Shown: positions 1 through 8,723, counted from the first letter of the stretch. The stretch: 29,475 nucleotides of DNA from GYS-P2D sp964522505 (GCA_964522505.1 CAZFWJ010000045.1:1-29475), one strand, 5' to 3'. Translations and numbers: made by a program. The notes: generated by a model not told the origin, from the letters alone.

Positions 1-125
1 TGGGCAAATCCTTCACTAATTCGTCACAGTTAATTTGTTTTCACATTGAATCGTCTCATCTCCTAAGTGAAGGAAAAGAACTTCGACTCTCGTGCAATGA
101 AGATTCAAAACCTTAGTCTACAGCA
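1..125. other. gene-free window edge
   Basis: This is the 3' flank of the sulfatase gene. No reading frame of credible length is visible on either strand. A 9-base inverted repeat (9-17 with 66-74) is separated by 48 bases and lacks a T tract, so I do not call it a terminator. Confidence 0.5.
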
Positions 126-1769
126 CTAATTAGTCCAATAGGCATAATCATCTTCTTTCGTAAACCCTTGCTTCAAATGTTTATCCATCGGAATAGGTGT
201 AGCCAATGCGCCCCTCCAAATTGGTTCGGCTTGTTCAGCCAGTAGCTGAGATCTTAGTTTCGAGAGTTGCGCTAATTTTACTGTGGCTGTATCTGCCAGA
301 TTATTCTGTTCAGTTGGATCTGTATTTAGGTCAAAAAGCCATTTTTTATTTTGTAGTTCATCTACTTGTAGTTTCCAGCCATTTTTAATCACATAGGAAT
401 AAGTACCGCTTTTGCAGAATAAAGGTCGGTCGGGTTCTCCTTCTTGTTCACCTGAAAGGAATGGAAGAATGTTTGTCCCATCAATTTTTCTATCCGTTGG
501 CAAAGTTGCGCCTCCTAGATTGCCGACAGTTGCAAAAATGTCCAAACTCGAAACTCGTCCGTCATAAGTTTGCCCGCCAGCAATACTGTCTGGATAACTG
601 ACAATGTAAGGAAGGTGAACACCTCCTTCAAAATATGACAATTTCCACCCACGATAAGGCTTGTTCAAGTCAGGCATACCAACATAGTGCGGCGCACCAT
701 TATCACTAGTGAAAATGATAATCGTATTGTCATCAATCCCATGTTCTTTAAGGGCTTGACGGACTTTTCCTACACCTCTATCTACGGCTAACACCATTGC
801 TGCTTGTACTCGTTCGGCATGATCTTGCATGAAATCGAGTTTCTCATAATCTGATTTGAGAGCTTGAAGCGGAGTGTGTACTGCCCAATAAGCTAAGTAT
901 AAGAAAAACGGTTGATTTTTATTTTTTTCAATGACCTTGACGGCTTCATTGGTTAAGTAATCAGTTAAGAAACCATCAGGATTGAAACGACCACTATCGT
1001 TAAATCGAACATTGTGCGCTAGATTTCCCCAAAGGAATTTATCTATTGGGTCAAAAGGCAATTTGGCATTCACCACATTTGGGTCATTTTCTGGTAAGAA
1101 CAGACTTCCCGTTTCTATCCAAAGACTTTCATCAAAGCCGTGTTTATTAGGTTGAAAAGCGTCAGCTGCTCCTAAATGCCATTTCCCAATCATCGCAGAA
1201 TGATAGCCTTGGGGTTTGAGCATTTCGGGAATGGTGATTTCAGAAGCGGGTAAACCCATTTCTTCAGCAGGTATGAGTTGATTATCTATCTCGGCATTAT
1301 AAATTGGTGGAACTTTGTGATCTTCAGTCATTTTTGCCATAAGCCTTCCCATTCCTTTAGCGGTTGGCGTAAATTCATAACCTGCTCGTGTTGGAAATCG
1401 TCCTGTTAACAAGGCTGCTCTCGATGGCGAACAGACAGCCGTAGCAGAATACCCATTAGTGCATAGTACACCATCCGCTGCTAGTTGATCAATATTGGGT
1501 GTTTTCACACGACCATCATTCATGCCTGCTCCATATGAGCTTATTTCATTAAATCCTAAATCATCAACTAGAATGACAACCACATTGGGTTTGTCTGACG
1601 TCCTCGCATCTGGTCCATCTTGCCATACGATAGGCTGATTTTTAGCTGTTGGATTGTTTATGCTGGCCATGATACCTGGCATCTTGTACCAGTTGTATTT
1701 GAACCAAACAGCGCCAATCACGAATAATATGATTAAGACGGCCAGTACTCTCAGTAGAAATTTTTTCAT
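126..1769 (-). CDS. sulfatase (arylsulfatase A-like, alkaline-phosphatase superfamily)
   Basis: This is a type I sulfatase that hydrolyses sulfate esters, probably on a sulfated glycan or its breakdown product. The protein has 547 residues from the chosen ATG, which precedes a typical KKF n-region and a hydrophobic segment at about residues 5-23; an upstream in-frame ATG at 1805 would put a charged peptide before that segment. The nucleophile motif CSPSR begins at about residue 113, where the Cys would be converted to formylglycine by a separate maturase not present here. The metal-binding Asp pair is at about 69-70, followed by a GKWHLG motif and an SDNGAPH motif. It is likely exported and either anchored or periplasmic. 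No SusC/SusD pair or other carbohydrate gene lies next to it, so the substrate cannot be named. A small membrane-protein gene lies 51 bases upstream on the same strand. Confidence 0.93.
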   Translation of the reverse strand: MKKFLLRVLAVLIILFVIGAVWFKYNWYKMPGIMASINNPTAKNQPIVWQDGPDARTSDKPNVVVILVDDLGFNEISSYGAGMNDGRVKTPNIDQLAADGVLCTNGYSATAVCSPSRAALLTGRFPTRAGYEFTPTAKGMGRLMAKMTEDHKVPPIYNAEIDNQLIPAEEMGLPASEITIPEMLKPQGYHSAMIGKWHLGAADAFQPNKHGFDESLWIETGSLFLPENDPNVVNAKLPFDPIDKFLWGNLAHNVRFNDSGRFNPDGFLTDYLTNEAVKVIEKNKNQPFFLYLAYWAVHTPLQALKSDYEKLDFMQDHAERVQAAMVLAVDRGVGKVRQALKEHGIDDNTIIIFTSDNGAPHYVGMPDLNKPYRGWKLSYFEGGVHLPYIVSYPDSIAGGQTYDGRVSSLDIFATVGNLGGATLPTDRKIDGTNILPFLSGEQEGEPDRPLFCKSGTYSYVIKNGWKLQVDELQNKKWLFDLNTDPTEQNNLADTATVKLAQLSKLRSQLLAEQAEPIWRGALATPIPMDKHLKQGFTKEDDYAYWTN

Positions 1770-1819
1770 TGCAATTGAATAAAGCTTTATTTCGGGATAA
1801 ATCAAAACGCCGTGAACAT

Positions 1820-1849
1820 CTCAGAAGCTACCATATGGCAGCTTCTGAG
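1820..1849. repeat. 30-bp near-perfect palindrome
   Basis: The two halves are complementary apart from one mismatched pair, centred on CCATATGG. It covers the last codons and stop of the small upstream gene and ends about 50 bases before the sulfatase start. It is not followed by a clear T tract on the minus strand, so an mRNA-stabilising or processing hairpin, or a dimeric operator, fits better than a classical terminator. Confidence 0.75.
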
Positions 1850-1976
1850 CTTCAATTCTATTTTTCAAAGTAAATAGAATGAGATAGGTGCTGAATCCTA
1901 TTAACAATATTACTGCTGCGAAGCGAGTAACTAATGATGTGCCGTAGAAATACTTGTACTTATCTAGGTTATTCAT
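1821..1976 (-). CDS. small single-pass membrane protein, unknown
   Basis: A 51-residue protein read from the internal ATG at 1976, with one hydrophobic segment at about residues 17-36 flanked by basic residues and a short polar tail. I do not recognise a family. It sits directly upstream of the sulfatase on the same strand with a 51-base gap, so co-transcription is plausible. The main doubt is its length: the only support is the credible transmembrane segment and the position. Confidence 0.4.
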   Translation of the reverse strand: MNNLDKYKYFYGTSLVTRFAAVILLIGFSTYLILFTLKNRIEAQKLPYGSF

Positions 1977-2475
1977 GCAATTTAATTGACATATTGAGTA
2001 ATGATCACTTATCAAACATGATAATATTAGTTTATAATTCCTAATTATTCAGTATTAATGGGATATAATTTGCTTAAACCGCAATGGCGCTATTGACTAT
2101 AAAATCCAGTCATGACAGAAACAAGCATGACAAGATCAGCCAGAAAGGGTTATATGATTCCAAAAAAATTTATAACGCATAGCGTACTTAAGGTCAGTAC
2201 AGGATATCCAACAATCTTATGGTTGGATCGTAGTTAAGAATTCCAAATAATCTATTCCTAGGAGCAAGCCCATGAACATGTTAGCGTTTGATCAGGGATG
2301 AATTAGTGACTTCATCATAAGAGAAAGCCCTGAAACATTAAGCATTGACTGATTCAAGTATGGATTGAATGGATCTGTCTAAAGTAGATGTCATTATGAC
2401 AATATTCATGGAAACATGTCAAGAAAATTAGCTCCTAAATCAAACGCGAATATTCTGATTATAGCTGCGGTTGGT
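1977..2475. other. gene-free stretch of about 500 bases
   Basis: No protein or RNA gene is recognised. It must contain the promoter for the small membrane protein/sulfatase pair on the minus strand. A 7-base perfect inverted repeat (2206-2212 with 2222-2228) is present but has no T tract. Confidence 0.5.
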
Positions 2476-2859
2476 CTATTCATTGCAGTTTTCAAATTGC
2501 GCCTTCACTTCATTGAGCTTTGAGAGACTTTTATCTCCCCAAGTATGGTTCAGATAATTTATCAAGTTATTGATCCCTACAGGTGTGATCTCCTTGTTGC
2601 CCGGCATATTGACTGTTTCCATGATTTGCCCCTCCTTACCATTGACAATTAGACAGACCAGCTCAGACTTCTGTGCAGTGAGATATGCCGACTGAGTGAT
2701 ATCTGGAAACATCTTACCCATGCCTTTGCCATCTGCCATATGGCAGTTACCACAGTTGACCTCATAGATACGTTGACCTTGGACAAACTTGTCATTTTGA
2801 CAATACGACGATAGCGTTGCCATAAATAGAATTAGTATGCTGAAGTATAACTTATTCAT
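2476..2859 (-). CDS. c-type cytochrome, single haem
   Basis: A small exported class I cytochrome c that likely carries electrons in the periplasm or on the membrane. The 127-residue protein starts with a hydrophobic signal at residues 1-19. It has one haem attachment site, CGNCH, at residues 36-40 and a probable Met ligand in the NMPGN motif at about residue 85. The Cys at residue 20 ends the signal, but the preceding residues (SSY) are a poor lipobox. The start overlaps the end of the SCO gene by 8 bases, indicating translational coupling. The pairing with a copper chaperone suggests a role near a copper-containing terminal oxidase or another periplasmic redox enzyme, but no oxidase subunit lies in the window. 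Confidence 0.9.
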   Translation of the reverse strand: MNKLYFSILILFMATLSSYCQNDKFVQGQRIYEVNCGNCHMADGKGMGKMFPDITQSAYLTAQKSELVCLIVNGKEGQIMETVNMPGNKEITPVGINNLINYLNHTWGDKSLSKLNEVKAQFENCNE

Positions 2860-3463
2860 ATTCTTTGATTAGGATATTAATGTCTTTCATTAGTTTATTG
2901 ATCTCTTTGGGATTTGTTCCATCACCAAAGCTTCGGATTCTCCCGGCTTTATCAAGTAGGATAACTTTACCACTATGGTCAAAACCACCTGGAGCATCTG
3001 GGTCCTCGAATGCAGCTACGAAGTAATCATCAGCTATATCCAGTAGTTCTTCTTTGTCTCCAGTAAGGAACCTCCACTTGTCATGATTGATCTCCATATT
3101 ATCTGAATAGAGTTTTAACGCTTCTGGCGTATCACGCTTAGGATCGATCGTATGGGATACCAAGATTATATCATCGTTGTCGAGTACCTTATCGTATATG
3201 CGAAGCATCTGCTTCTTAACTTTAGGGCAGATTGTCGGGCATGAAGTGAAGAAGAAATCTGTAAGGTAGATCTTACCTTCAACATCTCGGTTACTAACGG
3301 TTCTTCCGAGTTGATCCGTGAATGTGAAGTCTCTTATCTCATGCTCGAGGACAGTGCCATCCAGCTCAGTGCGATCCCCAATGTATGGCAATGGCCCAGA
3401 CGACTCTTTACCTTGGCACGAAACGATCAGTGTTGAGATTATTAACAGAAGATACTTGATCAT
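2852..3463 (-). CDS. SCO1/SenC/PrrC family copper chaperone lipoprotein
   Basis: A thioredoxin-fold protein of 203 residues. SCO proteins deliver copper to the CuA site of cytochrome c oxidase or act as thiol-disulfide reductants for it. The metal site is complete: Cys75 and Cys79 in the CPTIC motif, and His163 in the FDHSG motif. The signal peptide ends at Cys16 (VSC), so it is probably a lipoprotein. Its start codon overlaps the stop of the upstream lipoprotein gene by 4 bases, and its end overlaps the cytochrome c start by 8 bases, so the three genes form a tight operon. Confidence 0.94.
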   Translation of the reverse strand: MIKYLLLIISTLIVSCQGKESSGPLPYIGDRTELDGTVLEHEIRDFTFTDQLGRTVSNRDVEGKIYLTDFFFTSCPTICPKVKKQMLRIYDKVLDNDDIILVSHTIDPKRDTPEALKLYSDNMEINHDKWRFLTGDKEELLDIADDYFVAAFEDPDAPGGFDHSGKVILLDKAGRIRSFGDGTNPKEINKLMKDINILIKEYE

Positions 3464-3858
3464 GGTGTATAGGTTTTAATAAGCAAATCTGCTTCCTGTA
3501 ATGACTGTAACATCTGGTCACTGACCTGCTGAATTTTGCTTTTCTCTTTATTAAGATAATCGAGATTTTCTTCCAGAGTGGATAATTCAGGTGCATCAAA
3601 TTCATGCATCCAAGACATCATCGCTTCGTCAGCCGCATCAAGTTGTTCTATTTGCAAGGTAATTAGCTCATCGTTAGAGCCATCTTTGAGTTTTCTAAGT
3701 TTTTTCTTTGCCCTGTTAATATCGGTCATTTTGGGCATGACATCATCATGTATGACCATGACCTCATCATATAGATCCTTATAGGCAGGGTCTTTAGGCG
3801 GTCCACAAGAGACAATTATGATCGATACCAACAATAGTAATAGACGAAACAATCTCAT
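3460..3858 (-). CDS. small helical lipoprotein, first gene of the SCO operon
   Basis: A 132-residue predicted lipoprotein: a leucine-rich signal of about 17 residues ends in VSCG, with Cys at about 18. The mature part is almost entirely charged and helical, probably two or three coiled-coil-like helices rich in Lys, Glu, Asp and Met, with His37 and several Met residues that could, speculatively, contact metal. Related Bacteroidota proteins are often carried under the misleading name 'viral A-type inclusion protein'; I know no established function. The 4-base overlap with the SCO gene ties it to that pathway. Confidence 0.8.
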   Translation of the reverse strand: MRLFRLLLLLVSIIIVSCGPPKDPAYKDLYDEVMVIHDDVMPKMTDINRAKKKLRKLKDGSNDELITLQIEQLDAADEAMMSWMHEFDAPELSTLEENLDYLNKEKSKIQQVSDQMLQSLQEADLLIKTYTP

Positions 3859-3919
3859 TTACTAATTTTATATTTTAAACACAAGGAAAGCACTGGGGTT
3901 TTTCTAATAGTACGAAACT

Positions 3920-5353
3920 ATGTCTGACAGAAAAGTTATACTCTGGTTTAGAAACGATCTTCGCCTACAGGACAATGAGGCACTCACCGAAGCTTGCGAT
4001 TCAGGAGCAACCGTCTACCCTATCTATGTATTCGATGATCGAGTATTCAAGGGCAAAACTAAGTATGGTTTTAGAAAAACAGATGTTTACCGTGCCAAAT
4101 TTATCCTCGAGTCCATCACGGACTTAAGAAAGCAGTTGCAGGATAGAGGCTCTGACCTGATCATCAAACTTGGCAAACCCGAAGAAGTCATCTTGGAGTT
4201 GGCCAAAGAACTGAAGAGTTCGTGGGTGTTTTGCAATCGTGAACGCACTGATGAAGAACTTAAGGTGCAAGATGCACTGGAGAAAAGCTTATGGTCTATC
4301 GGTCAGGAGGTCAGATATAGTCGGGGTAAGATGCTCTATTATACTGCCGACTTACCCTTTCCTATTACTCATGCTCCAGATGTGTTTACCCAGTTTCGCA
4401 AGGAAGTAGAAAAGATTGTACCAGTTCGGCCACCACTAGCGGTGCCTGAGACCCTAACATTAATAGGTGACTACGACGAATATGGCGCAGCACCACCCAC
4501 CCTCGAGGAATTGGGCTTCAGTACTGAAGATATCGAAAGATCACAACGTACCTTGCTCAAGGGTGGTTGCCAGTCTGGGATGGAACGACTGAAGCACTAC
4601 TTCTGGGATACTGAGAGTATCACCAACTATAAAGAGACCCGCAATGGATTAGTCGGTCTGGACTATAGCAGCAAGTTTAGCCCTTATCTGGCTCACGGAT
4701 GTCTATCTCCTAAGATGATCTATAAAGAGCTCGCAAACTATGAGAAACGAGTGAAGAAAAACAGCTCTACATACCATCTGTTTTTTGAGTTATTGTGGAG
4801 AGATTTTTTCAGATTGATGGGCAAGAAGCACGGCAATACGATATTTCAAAAGGGTGGCATAAAACAAGAAGAGCGAGTCGAACTGACTGATAACATGTCT
4901 CTCTTCAAAATATGGTCTGAAGGGCGAACGGGCATACCATTTATCGATGCTGCCATGAGAGAATTGAATACAACAGGCTTCATGTCCAATCGCGCCCGAC
5001 AGAATGTAGCGAGCTTTCTGGTGAATGACTTGCATGTCAACTGGCAAATGGGAGCAGAGTACTTTGAGTCACTGCTGATAGATTATGACCCTTGCAGTAA
5101 TTGGGGCAATTGGAACTATGTCTCTGGTGTGGGAAGTGATCCAAGAGATAATCGATACTTCAATATCATCTTGCAAGCCAAGCGATATGATGCTCAGGGA
5201 GAATTTGTGAAGCACTGGATACCAGAGCTCAAAAACTTGCCGTCTGAGTTCATCCATCAGCCACATCTTATGTCAACAGAACAACAGTCAGCATACGATG
5301 TGATACTGGCCAAGGACTATCCTAATCCTTGTATCAAGCTGGAGGAAGTGTAG
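3920..5353 (+). CDS. DASH-family cryptochrome / photolyase
   Basis: A flavoprotein of 477 residues, the usual length for CRY-DASH. Members bind FAD and usually a folate antenna and repair cyclobutane pyrimidine dimers, mainly in single-stranded DNA; some also act as light sensors. The N-terminal Rossmann-type photolyase domain starts with LWFRNDLRLQDN. The C-terminal helical FAD domain carries family-typical stretches: SKFSPYLAHG, ELLWRDFFRLMGKK, TGFMSNRARQNVASF, DYDPCSNWGNWNY and GVGSDPRDNRYFN. The ATG at 3920 begins directly with the domain. It is transcribed alone and converges with the DUF389 gene, whose end is 36 bases away. No obvious terminator separates the two. Confidence 0.96.
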   Translation: MSDRKVILWFRNDLRLQDNEALTEACDSGATVYPIYVFDDRVFKGKTKYGFRKTDVYRAKFILESITDLRKQLQDRGSDLIIKLGKPEEVILELAKELKSSWVFCNRERTDEELKVQDALEKSLWSIGQEVRYSRGKMLYYTADLPFPITHAPDVFTQFRKEVEKIVPVRPPLAVPETLTLIGDYDEYGAAPPTLEELGFSTEDIERSQRTLLKGGCQSGMERLKHYFWDTESITNYKETRNGLVGLDYSSKFSPYLAHGCLSPKMIYKELANYEKRVKKNSSTYHLFFELLWRDFFRLMGKKHGNTIFQKGGIKQEERVELTDNMSLFKIWSEGRTGIPFIDAAMRELNTTGFMSNRARQNVASFLVNDLHVNWQMGAEYFESLLIDYDPCSNWGNWNYVSGVGSDPRDNRYFNIILQAKRYDAQGEFVKHWIPELKNLPSEFIHQPHLMSTEQQSAYDVILAKDYPNPCIKLEEV

Positions 5354-5389
5354 TCCGTGAATTTAGGGTCAGAGATGATTCAAGCTCAA

Positions 5390-6805
5390 CTATTTATACA
5401 TCATCAGCGTGTCCAGGTCTAAGCGCTCTTGGATAAATGCCTTGAGCTGTTCAGCTTTACTATCGTTAGTTCTATTGGTCCAGCGAACCTGAAGGATAGG
5501 GACATCCATCTTCATTTGATCATCCGACAAGGTAGTGATCTTACCGATACTGATCTCTTCAAGCTTAGGGTACAATATCCTGAGTTCATCATTTAATTCT
5601 GTGAGTATTTGGCTATCAAGCGGATTGGTATTGGTCTTTAACATCAATTGATTCTGTTCTGCCCTTATTTCTTTTACTGCCTTGAGTTGGTCATCGAGAT
5701 TCTGAATATTTTCTTGCAGGCCAGTGAAGTCATTGAGATTCACCTCCGAACTTGCTAAGATCTCGATGCGTACAGATTCCATCAGCTTTGGATTAAAGCT
5801 GGTTAAACAATCCTCATAGCTCGATAAATCTGCTGGAGAGATTTGATTTCCATAACATTTGAGATACAGCACCTCATGGCCATCTTCATACTGATAAAGT
5901 TGGTAGGAGTCGAGATACTTCTGCTTATCACCGAGGCAACTCTTGGCAAACTTATTAATGGCGGCATCCTTCTGAGTATCCTCGATTACGCTTAGGAATA
6001 TGAGCACACTAGGTATAATCAAGATCATACTAAACAGCCCGATTAATATCTTATTACGACGACTTCTGGCTTGAACCATATACTGCGTGTATGGGAAGCG
6101 CAAGAACCTCACGATGACATAGGTCGAGAACGACACAAAAAATGTGTTGAGAAAAAAGAGATAAAATGACTTACTTGCTATGGCTATATTGCCAGAGGCA
6201 AGTCCATATCCTGTTACACAAAGTGGAGGCATCAAGGCTGTGGCGATAGCCACTCCTGGTAATGTCACAGAGATATCCTTCCTCGCTATAGAAATAATAC
6301 CAGCAATGCCCCCGAAAATCGCCACAAATATATCTAAGAAAGTAGGTCGTGTTCTAGACTGTATTTCTGTTGTTATCTCGGGAATATCGAATATGGAAAA
6401 GTAGATGGTACTTGTCAGCACAGCAATAACCAGAGCAGTTCCAAAATGAATTAATGACGTCTTAAGTGTAGCCATATCATTGATTCCTACCGACAAGCCT
6501 ATACCGAGTATAGGTGCCATCAGCGGTGATATCAGCATCGCTCCAATAATGACGGCCTGTGAATTCTGACTAAGACCAATGGACGCAATGACTATGGAGC
6601 ACATGAGCATCCATGCATTGGCGCCCCCCATTGATTTTTTGTTTCGGATCTCGTTTATGGTGCCCTTCTTGTCGACACCTTTCTCGAGATCAAGCACATC
6701 ATTGAAGTAAGCCACAGTATAAGCCCAAGCGTTCTTTAGATTCTGTTGTTTTGGGGCCTCATTGGGTGATGTTGATTTAGTACTGTTGTCGATTTTATCC
6801 GACAT
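5390..6805 (-). CDS. DUF389 integral membrane protein
   Basis: A 471-residue protein with the DUF389 membrane core at about residues 60-260: a run of hydrophobic segments with the conserved IIGAMLISPLMAPILGIGLS stretch and a second half including a TALMPPLCVTG motif. The C-terminal 200 residues are soluble, with a coiled-coil-like section (about 365-420). The biochemical function of DUF389 proteins is not established as far as I know. Its start overlaps the end of the upstream LolD gene by 11 bases, so it is probably co-translated with the ATPase, although the two are not usually considered partners. Confidence 0.9.
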   Translation of the reverse strand: MSDKIDNSTKSTSPNEAPKQQNLKNAWAYTVAYFNDVLDLEKGVDKKGTINEIRNKKSMGGANAWMLMCSIVIASIGLSQNSQAVIIGAMLISPLMAPILGIGLSVGINDMATLKTSLIHFGTALVIAVLTSTIYFSIFDIPEITTEIQSRTRPTFLDIFVAIFGGIAGIISIARKDISVTLPGVAIATALMPPLCVTGYGLASGNIAIASKSFYLFFLNTFFVSFSTYVIVRFLRFPYTQYMVQARSRRNKILIGLFSMILIIPSVLIFLSVIEDTQKDAAINKFAKSCLGDKQKYLDSYQLYQYEDGHEVLYLKCYGNQISPADLSSYEDCLTSFNPKLMESVRIEILASSEVNLNDFTGLQENIQNLDDQLKAVKEIRAEQNQLMLKTNTNPLDSQILTELNDELRILYPKLEEISIGKITTLSDDQMKMDVPILQVRWTNRTNDSKAEQLKAFIQERLDLDTLMMYK

Positions 6806-7460
6806 CGCTAATATCTTTATTGTTAAGCGTTAATATGCGGTCGCATTTACTGGCTATCTCCTTGCTATGGGTTACAATCACAAACGTTTGATTATAGTCA
6901 TCCCTTAGTTTCTGGATTAGATCGAACAGCTCCTCAGAAGTACTGTCATCCAAATTCCCTGTAGGCTCGTCTGCAAATATGATTTTTGGATCATTGATCA
7001 ATGCTCGTGCTACGGCTACTCGTTGTTGCTCACCACCCGAAAGTTGCGCTGGTTTATGATTGAGACGCTCCGACAGTCCGAGGTAACTCAATAGAACTTC
7101 CGCCTTATTTATGGCAGTAGATCGATCGATGCTTTGAACTAAGGCGGGTATGATCACATTTTCTACGGCTGTAAATTCATTGAGCAAATGATGAAATTGA
7201 AATATGAAGCCGATCTTTTCATTGCGTACTTTGGATATCTCTTTAGCAGACATCCCAATGATCTGTGAGCCATCTATATGCACTTCTCCACTATCTGGTG
7301 TATCAAGAGTCCCTAGGATATGTAGCAAGGTGCTCTTGCCACTTCCACTCTTGCCCACTATTGCGACGATCTCACTCTGTTGTACTTCCATTGAGAGGTT
7401 TTTTAACACCTCTAGATCGCCATAAGACTTGTTAACACGATTTGCACTTAGAACAGCCAT
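6795..7460 (-). CDS. lolD: LolD-type ABC transporter ATP-binding protein
   Basis: A 221-residue ATPase from the ATG at 7460 (an ATG three codons upstream is also possible). It has Walker A GKSGSGKST at about 36-44, the Q-loop region FQFHHLLNEFTA that is typical of LolD/MacB-type ATPases, signature LSGGEQQR, Walker B IIFADEPTGN and an H-loop THS. LolD energises the LolCDE complex that releases lipoproteins from the inner membrane. No LolC/LolE-type permease is adjacent; it lies between a nitroreductase-fold gene 51 bases upstream and an overlapping DUF389 gene. Detached lolD genes do occur in this phylum, but other MacB-class partners cannot be excluded. Confidence 0.9.
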   Translation of the reverse strand: MAVLSANRVNKSYGDLEVLKNLSMEVQQSEIVAIVGKSGSGKSTLLHILGTLDTPDSGEVHIDGSQIIGMSAKEISKVRNEKIGFIFQFHHLLNEFTAVENVIIPALVQSIDRSTAINKAEVLLSYLGLSERLNHKPAQLSGGEQQRVAVARALINDPKIIFADEPTGNLDDSTSEELFDLIQKLRDDYNQTFVIVTHSKEIASKCDRILTLNNKDISDVG

Positions 7461-7510
7461 CTTCCTCATTCCTAATCTAAAGGTAGCTATAACTTATCCA
7501 AAACGATCTG

Positions 7511-8194
7511 CTATTCAAACCACTTTATGACTTCTGATTCTTTTTTCTTTTTGATGTCTGGCACGTACACATCATCCGCAGGATAACCTACAGGCAGTAG
7601 AAGAAATGGCCTTTCGTTTTTAGGACGATTTAACACGTTGGCGAGAAAATTCATTGGACTCGGCGTATGCGTCAAGGTAACTAGCCCAGCTTGATGGATT
7701 GCAGCGATCAGCATGCCACAAGCAATGCCAACAGATTCTCCTACATAGTAATTATTACTCTTCTCATCATTAGGTCCGATATCATATGCTTTTTTGAATA
7801 TGACAATGAGCCATGGCGCTATATCCAAAAATGGTTTATCTGCATTTGTCCCAAAGGGCTCCAGAGCTTTGAGCCATGTATCACTCATTCTACCTCCGTA
7901 ACTTGCTCGTTCTTCCTCTTCGGCAGCCTCCTTGATTTGATGTTTGATGTCGGCATTAGATACGGCGCAAAATGTCCACGGCTGTTTATTAGCTCCCGAA
8001 GGCGCAGTAGACGCTGTCATAATGAGTGATGCGATAACTGATTTCGGAACTGGCCGATCTGAAAATTCTCTAATAGATCGTCTACTTGATAATATTTCGA
8101 GAAATTGATCAGAACGATGTGCTGTTTCTTCAGGTGCTATTTCCGCTCCGTAGTATCTGATATGGCGATGGCCATTAATTTCTATTGAGTCCAA
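7511..8194 (-). CDS. nitroreductase-fold flavoprotein, iodotyrosine-deiodinase-like
   Basis: A 227-residue FMN enzyme of the nitroreductase superfamily. The FMN-phosphate-binding RRSIREF motif is at residues 38-44 and SGANKQPW at 66-73. Residues Glu95, Tyr99 and Lys120 reproduce the spacing (4 and 21 residues) of the substrate-clamping Glu-Tyr-Lys triad of iodotyrosine deiodinase, and the neighbouring RMSDTWLKAL and KPFLDIAPWLIVIFK resemble that family rather than generic nitroreductases. The likely reaction is reductive dehalogenation of halotyrosines. It may share a transcript with lolD (51-base gap). It is divergent from a haloperoxidase-type gene, which makes a halogen-related role attractive but unproven. 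A BluB or general nitroreductase role is less likely. Confidence 0.88.
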   Translation of the reverse strand: MDSIEINGHRHIRYYGAEIAPEETAHRSDQFLEILSSRRSIREFSDRPVPKSVIASLIMTASTAPSGANKQPWTFCAVSNADIKHQIKEAAEEEERASYGGRMSDTWLKALEPFGTNADKPFLDIAPWLIVIFKKAYDIGPNDEKSNNYYVGESVGIACGMLIAAIHQAGLVTLTHTPSPMNFLANVLNRPKNERPFLLLPVGYPADDVYVPDIKKKKESEVIKWFE

Positions 8195-8515
8195 TGGTCG
8201 TATGATTCATAGATTATTAAAATGATATCAATATAAGGTCTCTATTGGCAATATTGTTGAAGACTTCATAAATGCATATTAGGCTCTTTAACTCCGTCCT
8301 ACTTCTCTCGATCGATAAAATCTATCCGAATGACCTATACACCTATCATAACATTTACGGGCTTCACATTAACTAATAGATAGGTTGGCAATGATTTTGC
8401 ATTTGGCGGATTACCCCAAATACTAAACCAATGTTTAAGTCAAAGGCAAGCTACAAATTCTGTCCACCGCAATCATAATTTTCGCTCGTTCAAAAAGAGA
8501 CTAACAATTTTTAAC

Positions 8516-8533
8516 ATGTCGTGCACAAGACAT
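8516..8533. repeat. 18-bp imperfect palindrome with T run
   Basis: ATGTC and GACAT arms around a GTGCAC-like core, with two mismatched pairs, followed on the plus strand by six T residues ending at 8538. It lies in the divergent intergenic region between the deiodinase-like and haloperoxidase-like genes. It could be an operator or a weak terminator of an early leader transcript. Confidence 0.4.
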
Positions 8534-8611
8534 TTTTTATGTGCATATTTGTAATACTTTAAGTGCCATATCTAGGGCGCTTTTGCTCAATCAATGTAAT
8601 CACATCAATTT

Positions 8612-8636
8612 AATTTCGAAAGGAACTTTCGAAATT
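8612..8636. repeat. perfect 11-bp inverted repeat, 3-base loop
   Basis: AATTTCGAAAG and its exact complement flank GAA, about 88 bases before the haloperoxidase-type start codon. No T run follows on either side. It would form a stable RNA hairpin in the 5' leader or a symmetric protein-binding site. Confidence 0.7.
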
Positions 8637-8673
8637 CACATTAATCGAAATAGCGAAATTGTTTTGTTCAGGC

Positions 8674-8719
8674 CTATAAATGGTCTGCGACTATTTATAG
8701 CACAACAAACCATTTTTTT
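8674..8719 (+). promoter_or_regulatory. overlapping alternative hairpins before the start codon
   Basis: CTATAAAT at 8674-8681 pairs exactly with 8693-8700. The overlapping AAATGGT at 8679-8685 can instead pair with ACCATTT at 8708-8714, which runs into a T tract up to 8719, five bases before the ATG at 8724. The two pairings exclude each other, as in attenuators, but both stems are short and AT-rich, so this is only suggestive. Confidence 0.35.
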
Positions 8720-8723
8720 AATA

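Noticed and set aside
2206..2228. 7-bp hairpin as a terminator or tRNA arm
   Set aside because: No T tract follows on either strand, and no further tRNA-like stems or T-loop consensus are nearby. No tRNA or rRNA was recognised anywhere in the window.
6795..7460. LolD and DUF389 as two parts of one transporter
   Set aside because: DUF389 proteins are not known permease partners of LolD-type ATPases. The 11-base overlap alone shows only co-transcription.
8541..8723. In-frame 61-codon extension of the haloperoxidase-type protein
   Set aside because: It has no signal-like or conserved features, it covers leader hairpins, and the ATG at 8724 opens a perfect lipoprotein signal peptide.
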